From contig NZ_JAGPYK010000005.1 in NCBI RefSeq assembly GCF_018070045.1, forward strand, positions 248,001 through 312,000: DNA of 64,000 nt, read 5' to 3'. The position numbers were made by a program, and so were the translations under genes. Positions within the stretch are counted from its first letter, which is position 1. Every line of letters starts with the position of its first letter. The notes beneath the pieces were generated by a model that did not search any database, was not told where the DNA came from, and was given only the letters and a program-made list of their open reading frames with translations. Source of the DNA: Micromonospora sp. U21 (GTDB lineage: Bacteria > Actinomycetota > Actinomycetes > Mycobacteriales > Micromonosporaceae). Shown piece after piece: positions 33,805 through 41,873 of this stretch.

Positions 33805-35133
33805 TCAGAAGTCGTCGACGTTCACCGTCACGCGATGCGCGCTGGACTTCCAGTTGGGCACGTTGACCAGGTCGTACCCGCCGCCGCGCTGACCCACCGT
33901 GATCCGAACGAGGCCGAGGTGCGCCGGCGCGGCCGGGATGAACACGTCCATGCCGGTGATGAAGGCCTGGCTGAAGAACTCCGGCAGCGGAGCGGTCAGG
34001 TCGGTGACGCCGTCACTGCCGTCGTCGAACGCGAAAACGGCGATCGTCCTCTTGACGCGCGGCGTGTTCGCCGGGTTCAGGACGTCCCGACCGTTGATCC
34101 AGAGGTTGTCGCCGGCGTCTCCCTGGTCGCCCCACCACTCCTTCTGGCGCTGGATCGTCAGCGCCGTGTGCCGGTCGCTGGTGTCGACCAGCGCGCCGAG
34201 TCCCTCGCCCGGCCGGCTCGTCGCCAGGCGCAGGAACGAGTCCGAGCGGAGGAACGGCTGGAAGTAGAAGTGGTGTGTCGCCGCTCCGGCGCGCACGATC
34301 GCGAACTCGTACCGGGCTGTGGCGAGCACCGGGAACGGGCCGAACGAACCGTCGCCGCTGAGTGGCACCCGATGCGCGGGCCGGTTCGACAGCCGACCGC
34401 CGGTGAGTGAGCTGACCGGGTAGACCTCGAGCGTCGCGTCGGCGACGCCGGCGTTGCTCGGGAAGAGCACCGCGCGGCCGGAGACCCGGGCGGTGCCGAA
34501 GAGTTGGGGCACGATGCTCGTGGTGCGTGGCGCGCGGCCCTGGAAGAACCGGAAGATCTCGCCGAACGACTCCCGCGACGACACCGTCTGGGTATGGGAC
34601 TGGTCCGGGAAGTAGACGTTGCTCGCGCCCGCGACGGCCCGCGCCGGGTCGCCCTCGCCCCAGATCGCGAGCGTGGGTACGCCGCCCGGCGGTGCCGCCG
34701 CGGTGCGGCCGTCCAGGTTGACGTAGTGCGCGACCCGGGCGGCCCGGTCGGGGGAACTGGCGAGGTATCCCTGCATGACGAAGGTGCCCAGGGAGTGCGC
34801 GAGCAGATCCACCCGGTCCGCTCCGGTCGCCGTCAGCAGCCGGGAGATCCGGGCGTCCAGCCCCGCGTACACCTGGGGCAGGATCGTGGCGATGTTCGGC
34901 GAGTCGTATTCGTGCGCCTCGATGATCTCGATCGGGTAGCCGTTGCTGGCCAGGCGCTTGGCCTGGGTCTGAAACTGCGACGCCGACCCGGCGCTGCCGT
35001 GCACGAAGATCACTGGACGGTACGACGGGGTGGTGGCGGCCTCGGCGGCGCCCGGAACGGCGGCGACGGCCGGGCCGGCGGCGAGTGCCACTCCGGCGAC
35101 AAGGGAGAGCAGTCTCCGTCGGGACGTGTTCAT
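33805..35133 (-). CDS. secreted lipase-like alpha/beta hydrolase
   Basis: A 442-residue exported protein. The N-terminus NTSRRRLLSLVAG with an alanine-rich core fits a TAT or Sec signal, cleaved near AEAAT (about residue 33). The hydrolase part shows VIFVHGSAGSASQF (oxyanion region, about 41-54) and the nucleophile elbow AHSLG near residue 113; acidic and histidine residues follow (GEGDP, DQSHTQT). The C-terminal half (about 215-442) is beta-rich, as in lipases of the EstA/LipA type. GGAGG lies 7 nt before the ATG. Likely acts on extracellular esters or lipids; substrate unknown. Convergent with nrdB. Confidence 0.8.
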   Translation of the reverse strand: MNTSRRRLLSLVAGVALAAGPAVAAVPGAAEAATTPSYRPVIFVHGSAGSASQFQTQAKRLASNGYPIEIIEAHEYDSPNIATILPQVYAGLDARISRLLTATGADRVDLLAHSLGTFVMQGYLASSPDRAARVAHYVNLDGRTAAAPPGGVPTLAIWGEGDPARAVAGASNVYFPDQSHTQTVSSRESFGEIFRFFQGRAPRTTSIVPQLFGTARVSGRAVLFPSNAGVADATLEVYPVSSLTGGRLSNRPAHRVPLSGDGSFGPFPVLATARYEFAIVRAGAATHHFYFQPFLRSDSFLRLATSRPGEGLGALVDTSDRHTALTIQRQKEWWGDQGDAGDNLWINGRDVLNPANTPRVKRTIAVFAFDDGSDGVTDLTAPLPEFFSQAFITGMDVFIPAAPAHLGLVRITVGQRGGGYDLVNVPNWKSSAHRVTVNVDDF

Positions 35134-35228
35134 CGATCCTCCACCTCGGTAGACGAACTATTTGCACTAGCAGCGCAAGCATCGTCTCAGGGGGAGGGCC
35201 GGCGGTCCACACCTTCTTCGGCCGCGGT

Positions 35229-35579
35229 TCAACCGCCTGCGCAGCCGACACATGTGCGTGCTGAGGGGCGGGCGGCGAGTCGCTCGGCGGGGATCGGACG
35301 CAGGCACCGTTCGCACCTGCCGTAGGTGCCCGCCTCGACCCGTTGCAACGCCACGTCGAGCTCGGCGAGGCGCCGGCGCGTCGCGTCGAGGACCGCGGTG
35401 AGCTGCGCCCGTTCGAACGCGATCGTGCTGCCCTCGGGGTCGTGTTCGTCATCGGCGTTGGACGACCGGGAGGCCTCGAAGAGGCTCCGCAGATCGCTGT
35501 CCAACGCGGCTACCTGGGCCTGGGCCTGGTCGCGTAGCCGGAGCAGCTCCGTCCGCATCGCGCTGGAGTCCCTGGTCAT
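35229..35579 (-). CDS. TraR/DksA-family zinc-finger protein
   Basis: A 116-residue protein: an N-terminal helical coiled-coil (about residues 5-75) followed by the C4 zinc finger CERC-x17-CVGC of the DksA/TraR family. DksA-like proteins enter the RNA polymerase secondary channel and modulate initiation; in actinomycetes small homologues are less studied (RbpA and CarD dominate), so the function is uncertain. A TACCGT element (35589-35594 on the minus strand) lies 9 nt before the ATG, so it may be leaderless. Confidence 0.82.
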   Translation of the reverse strand: MTRDSSAMRTELLRLRDQAQAQVAALDSDLRSLFEASRSSNADDEHDPEGSTIAFERAQLTAVLDATRRRLAELDVALQRVEAGTYGRCERCLRPIPAERLAARPSARTCVGCAGG

Positions 35580-35678
35580 GACCGCTCGACGGTACCGCGG
35601 ACGGCCGTCGACAACGACCTGGTCCTGACGCGGGTCTACCTGAAGTTGCGGGTGTGCGGGCCAGCACCGGCGGTCGGC

Positions 35679-36626
35679 TCAGCGTCCGGCGCGGGCGTCC
35701 TCGCGGTGCGACCGGCCGTGCCCGTCGTCCCGGTCGATCCGCAGCTCCCGCTCCAGCTCGGCGATCACCGCGCGCAGGTCGTCCAGCCGTTGGCTGATCG
35801 CGATGCGATCCACCTCGTCCGGTGCGCCGTCACCGTCCTCGTCGTACCCCGGGGCCAGGCGTTCGGTCATCTCCAGCCGGCGTGCTTCCTCCATCGAGTT
35901 GACGATCACCGCGATGAGGATGTTGAGCAGCAGGTTGACGGTGATGACCACGTAGCTGACGTAGTAGAGCAGCGTCCACGGCGAGATCGTCATGCCCTGC
36001 TCGATGAGGTCCGGCAACGTCTCCAGCGACAACAGCACGAACAACGTCAGCAGGGACCGGCCGATGTCGCCGTACTGATCCGGAAATCTGCTGCCGAAGA
36101 TCAGCCAACCGGCCATGCCGTACACGTAGAGCGTCACCACGGCCAGGGCGAGGAAACCACCGACGCCCGGCAGGCTGCGCCACAGGGCGGAGACGATGGT
36201 ACGAAGGCCCGGAGAGAAACGCACCAACCTGACCATCCGGGCGACCCGCACCACACGTAGCAGCGCCGGGTCGCCGTGCAGGCCCGGAATGAAGATCGCC
36301 GCGATCACCGCGAAGTCGAAGACGTTCCAGCCGTGCCGGAAGAAATCCTGCGGGCGGCGGCCGTAGGCGGCCAGCCGGATGCAGATCTCGACGACGAAGA
36401 CGGCACGGAAGAACAGCTCCAGCCCGTGCAGCGCGGCGCTCGCCACGGTCAGGCCCCGGTATGTCTCCAGGCCGAGGACCACCCCGTTGGCGAGGATGAC
36501 GACGACGATGCCGATCTCGAAGGGGCGCGACCGGGCGAGCCGGCCGCAGGCGTCGACCACTCTGGACCGGAGGCGTGCGGGTGCGGTCGGCTCGCCTCGC
36601 TGGGCGGGCACGCGTGCGCCACTCAC
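35679..36626 (-). CDS. voltage-gated cation channel (single-domain, six TM)
   Basis: A 315-residue membrane protein with the BacNav-type plan: S1 about 36-55, S2 about 66-88, S3 about 100-115, S4 with arginines every third residue (R124, R127, R130, R133, R136), S5 about 157-178, pore loop about 188-212 with filter-like LSLETLPD (E202), and S6 about 218-247. NaChBac-type filters read LESW, so the Trp is replaced here. After S6 there is a 12-residue EF-hand-like loop (D262, D264, D266, G267, D270, D273) and a helical tail (about 280-305) that could tetramerise. Starts with GTG. Predicted to pass sodium or calcium on depolarisation; ion selectivity is not certain. Confidence 0.82.
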   Translation of the reverse strand: MSGARVPAQRGEPTAPARLRSRVVDACGRLARSRPFEIGIVVVILANGVVLGLETYRGLTVASAALHGLELFFRAVFVVEICIRLAAYGRRPQDFFRHGWNVFDFAVIAAIFIPGLHGDPALLRVVRVARMVRLVRFSPGLRTIVSALWRSLPGVGGFLALAVVTLYVYGMAGWLIFGSRFPDQYGDIGRSLLTLFVLLSLETLPDLIEQGMTISPWTLLYYVSYVVITVNLLLNILIAVIVNSMEEARRLEMTERLAPGYDEDGDGAPDEVDRIAISQRLDDLRAVIAELERELRIDRDDGHGRSHREDARAGR

Positions 36627-36791
36627 CAGTTGCCCGGCTCGGTGGTGCGTGCCGAGGCGGCCGGGCGGGCCCAGCTCCGGCCGTCGTCGTGGCGGTGCGG
36701 GCGGCGTGCGGGCATGCCCTCACCCTAACCAAGCGCCCGACGCGCAGTGGTCCGTCTCGTTCGCGGCCACGGGCGGCGACCGCCTGGCGCG

Positions 36792-37300
36792 TCAGAGATG
36801 GACGGTCCGTTCCGGTGTCACCGGGGCCGTGAAGAACGTGGCGATCGGGTCGACGAGCCGGGGGTGGGCCCGGTTGATGGCGTCGTGACCCGTCCAGGGT
36901 CATCGGCAGCAGGTCGCCCATCATCCGGCCGATCGGCGTACGCAGGGGCCCGGGCGGTGTCGCCGGCCCGCAGCGCCTCCTGTGCGGCGTCGAGCCATGC
37001 GGCGGGGAAGCCGCCGTCGATGGAGACGGCGGCGTCGTAGAGGGCGAGCCGGTTGATCGGCAGCCGGAGCGCGGCCTGGAGCGCGATGAAGCCGCCGGAG
37101 CTGTGGCCGACGACGTTGCCGGACCCGGTGTGCTCCAGCACCACGGCAAGATCGTCGATGTCCTGCTCGAAGGTGTATGGCACCGACCTCGGTGGGGCGT
37201 CCGCCCGTCCCCGGGGGGCCGCGAACGGGGACCGGGACGCGGTCGACCCGCTCGTCGAACTCGCCGGTGAGCGCGGCGACGGTAGTCCACCCGGTCCTGC
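36792..37300 (-). pseudogene. decayed alpha/beta hydrolase gene
   Basis: Pieces of one alpha/beta hydrolase appear in different minus-strand frames. The central part reads PYTFEQDIDDLAVVLEH then GNVVGHSSGGFIAL (nucleophile elbow GHSSG) at about 37180-36960; upstream TTVAALTGEFDE and TEVGA lie in another frame; downstream PLRTPIGRMMGDLLPMTLD (about 36953-36897) is shifted again; and the C-terminus HDAINRAHPRLVDPIATFF... to a stop at 36792 is preserved. The segment carrying the acid residue region between MTLD and HDAINRAH (roughly 80 residues in the family) is missing, as is the N-terminus. It therefore cannot make a functional enzyme. The left limit is firm (stop codon), the right one approximate. 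Confidence 0.75.
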
Positions 37301-37386
37301 CGGCGGTGGTGGGCGGAGCGCGCCGGGCGGGCTGCGGGTGTGGCCACCCGTCGCCCGCCCGGGCTGCCGATCGGCGCGGCCGACGG

Positions 37387-38244
37387 TCAGGCCCGCGCGG
37401 CCCGGATCGCGTCGTGCAGCGGGGTGCTCGGCCGGCCGATCAGCCGGCTGAGGTCGTCGCTGTCGGTGACCAGCTCACCGATCGCGATGGAGTGGTCGAG
37501 CGCGGCGACGAACCCGGCGGTGCCGGCGTCGAGCCCGACGTTCTCCAGGGCCGAGGCCAGCTCGGCGGCCGACAGGTCCTGGTGTACGACCGTGGTGCCG
37601 GTGACCTCGGTCACGGCCGCGGCCAGCTCGTCGAAGGTGAAGGCGGTGCCGCCCAGTTCGTAGACGGTGTTGTCGTTCTCCTCGCGGGTCAGCGCCGCGG
37701 CTGCGGCGGCCGCGTAGTCGGCCCGGGTCGCGGCGGAGACCTTGCTGCCACCGGTGGCGCCGAGGATCGTGCCGCTCTGCAGGTACTGCGGCAGCTGGTC
37801 GGTGTAGTTCTCGGTGTACCAGCTGTTCCGCAGCACGGTGTGGGGGAGGCCAGAGGCGGTGAGGATCTCCTCGGTGGCCTTGTGCTCGGGCGCCAGCGGG
37901 TTGGTGGTGGTGTCGGCGCGCAGGATGCTCGTGTAGATCAGGCGCTCGACCCCGGCGAGCCTGGCCGCGTCGATGACCGCGGTGTGCTGGCGCACCCGCT
38001 GGCCGGGCGTGTCACCGGAGATGAGCAGCAGGCGGCGTACGCCGGCCACGGCGCCGGGCAGCGTCGACGGGTCGTCGTAGTTGGCTCGACGGATCTCGAC
38101 GCCACGCGCGGCGAGGTCGGCGGCCTTCTCCGGGGTGCGGACGATGGCGGCGATCTCGGCGGCGGGTACGCCGGTGTCGAGCAGCTGCTCGATCACCAGC
38201 CGGCCCAGTCGGCCGGTGGCGCCGGTGAGGGCATAGGTGGGCAT
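37387..38244 (-). CDS. NmrA/QorB-like NAD(P)H-binding oxidoreductase
   Basis: A 285-residue atypical short-chain dehydrogenase. The N-terminal Rossmann motif is TGATGRLG (residues 8-15), followed by NmrA-type VRTPEKAADLAARGVEIRRANYDD and YTSILRA. It resembles QOR2/QorB quinone reductases and NAD(P)H-sensing NmrA proteins. GGAGG lies 6 nt before the ATG. It is divergent from an HxlR-type regulator with a conserved N-terminal cysteine, the same arrangement as qorR-qor2 in Corynebacterium glutamicum, so the likely role is quinone or electrophile detoxification under redox control. Confidence 0.82.
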   Translation of the reverse strand: MPTYALTGATGRLGRLVIEQLLDTGVPAAEIAAIVRTPEKAADLAARGVEIRRANYDDPSTLPGAVAGVRRLLLISGDTPGQRVRQHTAVIDAARLAGVERLIYTSILRADTTTNPLAPEHKATEEILTASGLPHTVLRNSWYTENYTDQLPQYLQSGTILGATGGSKVSAATRADYAAAAAAALTREENDNTVYELGGTAFTFDELAAAVTEVTGTTVVHQDLSAAELASALENVGLDAGTAGFVAALDHSIAIGELVTDSDDLSRLIGRPSTPLHDAIRAARA

Positions 38245-38280
38245 GGCAACCTCCGATGCGGTGACGCAAACCTGTAGGCA

Positions 38281-38313
38281 CTTACGAAACTACAGCACAT
38301 GCCGTTACGTAAC
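38281..38313. promoter_or_regulatory. putative HxlR/QorR operator pair
   Basis: GTTACGTAAC (38304-38313) is a perfect palindrome; CTTACGAAAC (38281-38290) is a similar copy 23 bp upstream. Both lie in the 88-bp divergent gap between the reductase and the HxlR gene, and the first lies just upstream of the TAGGCT -10 of the regulator. Confidence 0.55.
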
Positions 38314-38332
38314 TGTGGGGTAGGCTGCTGAG

Positions 38333-38782
38333 GTGAGCGACATGCCGGCCCAGGACCCGGCGGGGCCTACCCAGGAATTTGTCAGCGATGTCTTCGCGCG
38401 CGGCTGCACCTCCCGCGCGGCCTTCGAGGACGTCACCTCGAAATGGGCCTCGCTGGCCCTGCTGGCGCTCGGCGAGGGTCGGTACCGGTTCAACGCGCTC
38501 CGTCGCCGCATCGACGGCGTGAGCGAGCGGATGCTCTCCCAGACCCTGCAGACCCTCGAGCGCGACGGCATGCTCACCCGCGAGGTCCTCACGGCGATCC
38601 CGCCGCGTGTCGAATACTCGCTCACGCCCCTCGGCGCCCGGGTCGCCGAGCAGCTTCGCGGCCTCGCCGACCTGCTGGAGGCCTCGGTGCCCGAGTTGCA
38701 GACCGCCCGCGACGCCCACGAGCGCGACCGCGGCCAGGGGCACCCACGCCGCCTTGATCATCCCGCGTCGACCGGGTTGTAG
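38333..38782 (+). CDS. HxlR-family (QorR-like) transcriptional regulator
   Basis: A 149-residue winged-helix protein. DVTSKWASLALLALGEG, the FNALRRRIDGVSERMLSQTL recognition region and the wing RVEYSLTPLG are characteristic of HxlR. A cysteine at residue 25 (ARGCTSRAAF) sits where QorR has its redox-sensing cysteine. The GTG start lies 6 nt after TAGGCT (38321-38326), suggesting a leaderless mRNA. Divergent from its probable target, the QorB-like reductase. Expected to release DNA on thiol oxidation (by analogy with QorR). Confidence 0.85.
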   Translation: MSDMPAQDPAGPTQEFVSDVFARGCTSRAAFEDVTSKWASLALLALGEGRYRFNALRRRIDGVSERMLSQTLQTLERDGMLTREVLTAIPPRVEYSLTPLGARVAEQLRGLADLLEASVPELQTARDAHERDRGQGHPRRLDHPASTGL

Positions 38783-38793
38783 CCTCAGCCCTC

Positions 38794-39291
38794 ATGAGTT
38801 GGCTGCCCGACGAATTCGTCCACCCCGTCCACGTGCCCGTGCCCGGCACGTCGCTGCACCTGCGGCCGATCCGGGAGGCGGACACCGCGCTCGACTACCC
38901 CGCCGTGATGGGCTCCCGGGAGCGCCTGTGGGAGATCTTCGGCCCGGCCTGGGCCTGGCCCCCGGCGACGATGACCTATGAAGAGGACCGCATCGACCTG
39001 CTGCGGCACGAGAAGGAGATAGCCGCGCACCAGTCGTTCAACTACGCGCTGCTGAACGAGGAGGAGACGGCGATCCTGGGCTGCGTCTACATCGACCCGC
39101 CCGAGCGCACCGGCTCCGACGGCGAGGTCTCCTGGTGGGTGGTGGACGACCTTGTCGGCGGCGAGGACGAGCGCGCGCTCGACGCGCTCGTGCCGCGGTG
39201 GATCGCCGCCGACTGGCCCTTCCGCCAGCCCCGCTATCTGGGCCGCGACATCAGCTGGCAGGAGTGGCTCACGCTGCCGCGCGCCTCGTGA
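38794..39291 (+). CDS. GNAT-like acetyltransferase
   Basis: A 165-residue protein with a GNAT-like pattern: LHLRPIREADTALDYPAVM at the N-terminus (beta1-alpha1), LLNEEETAILGCVYIDPPE and VSWWVVDD in the core strands. The acetyl-CoA loop (Q/RxxGxG/A) is not obvious, so it may be a divergent or non-catalytic member. The ATG lies 8 nt after TAGCCT (38780-38785) and 11 nt after the regulator gene, so it may be leaderless with its own promoter. Substrate unknown. Confidence 0.6.
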   Translation: MSWLPDEFVHPVHVPVPGTSLHLRPIREADTALDYPAVMGSRERLWEIFGPAWAWPPATMTYEEDRIDLLRHEKEIAAHQSFNYALLNEEETAILGCVYIDPPERTGSDGEVSWWVVDDLVGGEDERALDALVPRWIAADWPFRQPRYLGRDISWQEWLTLPRAS

Positions 39292-39319
39292 GCCGTCCGT
39301 GACGGTGCCCGCCTGGCCG

Positions 39320-40150
39320 TCAGGCGTTGAGCGTCTCGCGGGGCGGTACTCCGTAACTGGCGTGGTACCGGGCGGTGAACCTGCTGTGGTTGGCGAATCC
39401 CCACCGACTCGCGATCGCCGACACGGTGTCCCAGCGAGGGTCGGCCAGGAGCAGGTCGTGGTGGGCCCGATCGAGCCGGACCCGACGCAGGTACGCCATC
39501 GGAGTGGTGTCGAGATGACGGCGGAAGGCGAGTTGTACCGCCCGTAGCGAGACCGCGGCGGCGTCCGCGATGTCGGCCGCCGTGATGTCCCGGTCGGCGT
39601 GCTCGTCCATGAAGGCGATGGCGCGGCGCAACGTGGCGGTGTTGGCGTCGCGTCGGTCCTGAACGGTCGGATCGGTGACCGCCGTGTTGGGAAAGACGGT
39701 GAGCGCCGACGCGGCGAGCATTCGCGCGGCGTTGCCGATCACCAGCGGCTGCGCGCTGGCGATCGGGTTGTTCAGGACGACGTCGCTGACGTAGCTGGTG
39801 GTGTTGCGCCACTGTCGGGCGAGGGTCGCCGAGGCCGGGCCGATGTCGGTGAACCGGATCTGACCGGGTCGCCGGCCCGGCGCGGCGGTGGCGACCTGCG
39901 AGAGCACCGCGAGGTCCAGCACACAGATCTCCACCTCGCCGGGGTGCCAACGCACGCTGAACGGCAGGTCGGGCCGGGTCGCGAGAAAGACGTCGCCGGG
40001 AGCGAACCGGTGGGCCGTGCCATCACAGGTGCGGTCGACCCGCGCGGTGTGGGCGCGGCAGATCACCAGTCCGTCGATGGCGCCCACCTCGACGTCGAGG
40101 TGGGCCGTCTGCCCGGTGGTCGCAACGGCGAACGGCCCGGCGTCGACACG
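39320..40150 (-). pseudogene. AraC-family regulator, 5' end lost at a deletion junction
   Basis: The C-terminal AraC helix-turn-helix domain is intact (DITAADIADAAAVSLRAVQ to YGVPPRETLNA), and so is most of the AraC_binding_2-type sensor (VDAGPFAVATTG, RTCDGTAHRFAPGDVF). Homology stops near VDAGPF at about 40150; beyond it the open frame simply runs antisense through a peptidase remnant. About 40-50 N-terminal residues and the promoter are missing. A hybrid protein could still be translated, but no plausible start with a ribosome site is seen. The same breakpoint truncates the divergent peptidase gene. Confidence 0.65.
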
Positions 40151-41675
40151 TTTGTGGACTACCTCTGCTGTGGTCGGGGCAACGAGAGCGAGCGCAAGAC
40201 GTACGACGCGGCCGGTGTGATCGCCAAGGCGCCGCTGTTCTACGACAACTACTTCGTTCCGCGTGGCTACGCGTTCGCCGCGGTGGACCTGGCCGGCACC
40301 GCCCGCTCGACCGGCTGCGAGGACGTCGGCGGCCCGGCCGAGGTGGGCAGCGCCAAGGCGGTCGTGGACTGGCTCAACGGGCGGGCCCGCGCCTTCACCG
40401 CCGACGGCCGACCGGTCAGCGCGGCCTGGAGCAGCGGGCGGGTCGGCATGATCGGCAAGTCGTGGGACGGCTCGGTCGCCAACGGGGTCGCCGCCACCGG
40501 TGTGCCGGGGCTGGCGACCATCGTGCCGATCTCGGCGATCTCCAGCTGGTACGACTACATGCGCTACCAGGGGGTGCTGCGGTCCGCCGACTATCCCGGG
40601 TACCTGCACTCGTACGTCAACGGCCGCACCGACGGAGCCTGCGCGGAGGTGCTGGCCCGGCTGCGCGCCGACAGCGCCGAGGAGACCGGTGACTACAACG
40701 GCTTCTGGGCGCAGCGCGACTACCGGCCCGCTGCGGGCCGGCCACGAGGACCCGTTCGACGTCCGGCGCGCATGGTGGGTGGACTCTCTGCACCGTTGGT
40801 TCGACTACTGGTTGCAGGGGCTGCGCAACGGGGTCATGGACGAGCCGCGGGTCGACCTGGAGACCACAGCCGGGACGTCGACGACGCAGCGGGACTGGCC
40901 GGCGCCAGGCACGCGGTCGGTCCGGGTCGCCCTCGGTGCCGGGAACGGCGTGACCGGTACCCTCGGCGGGCGCGGCGCGCGCCCGGGCCGCGAGCAGGCG
41001 TACGTCGACGAGTCGCTGACCGAGGCGGAGCTGGTCGCCGAGCCGAGCACCGCGACCGCCGGACGATTGGTCTTCCTCTCCGGTGCGCTCGCCGCGCCGG
41101 TGCGGATCTCCGGCAGCCCGTCGGTGCGACTGCGGGTCCGGGTGGACCGGCCGACCACCGAGCTGACCGCGCGGCTGGTCGACTACGGCACCGCCGAGCG
41201 GATCCGTTACGACAGTTCGGAGGGCGTGCGGACGCTGAGCACCGAGTCCTGCTGGGGAGCAACCACGCCGGTCGACGATGCCTGCTACCGGGACACCGAG
41301 GAGATCACCGAGGTCTCCGACCACGCGGTGCTGACCCGGGGCTGGCTCGACGCCGCCCACCACCGCTCACTGCGGTTAAGCACCCCGCTGCGACCGGACC
41401 GCTGGTACACGGTGACCGTGCCGCTGAACGCGTACGACGCGGTGCTGCCCGCCGGCCATGTGCTCGGGTTGGTGCTCGGCCAGAGCGACCCGGAGTTCAC
41501 CGAGACCGACGACCGGGACGCCACCGTCCGGGTCGACCTGGGTCGCAGCGAGCTGATCCTCCCGCTCGCCGGTCGGGCCGGGCTGCCCGCGGTCGATGTC
41601 GCGCCGCGGGTGGTCACCGCGCCGGCCGACCCGTCGGCCGCCCGGACCACGCGGGACGCCCGGCAGGTGCCCTGA
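40150..41675 (+). pseudogene. Xaa-Pro dipeptidyl-peptidase (CocE/NonD-type) remnant
   Basis: Homology to secreted Xaa-Pro peptidases starts abruptly with YLCCGRGNE at about 40160 and runs through FYDNYFVPRGYAFAAVDLAG and GKSWDGSVANG (nucleophile serine intact) to RDYRPAAG near 40735. It resumes in another frame with LRAGHEDPFD (catalytic histidine region) and continues to the stop at 41675 through the C-terminal jelly-roll domain. The N-terminus with signal peptide is gone, and about 40 residues that normally carry the catalytic aspartate are deleted at 40730-40740, shifting the frame. Not functional. Confidence 0.75.
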
Positions 41676-41830
41676 CCGGGCGGGCGTCCCGGCTCGCCGC
41701 CCGCGTTGTCACGGGGTGACCGACCGCAGCGTCCCGTCGTTGGCGGCCGAGCCTTCGGTGGGTCCAGGCAGGGTGTTCATCGTGGACCCGCATCGCGTAC
41801 AGCCGCCGTTCACGACCTTCTTCGAGGCTT

Positions 41831-41859
41831 CTTGATCGAAATAGCTTTCGCTTGATCGA
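41831..41859. promoter_or_regulatory. LacI-type operator candidate within a direct repeat
   Basis: CGAAATAGCTTTCG (41837-41850) has the CGAAA/TTTCG arms of the sites in the arabinoside locus. It is bracketed by two direct copies of CTTGATCGA (41831-41839 and 41851-41859), immediately before the ribosome site of the PHP gene. Confidence 0.5.
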
Positions 41860-41873
41860 GGAGAGGCTCTCAC

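Noticed and set aside
40140..40165. Insertion-sequence scar at the AraC/peptidase junction
   Set aside because: No transposase fragment, terminal inverted repeat or target duplication could be seen.
40160..40609. Extension of the AraC frame on the minus strand
   Set aside because: This part is antisense to real peptidase sequence and shows no AraC similarity; it is an open shadow of the deletion junction.
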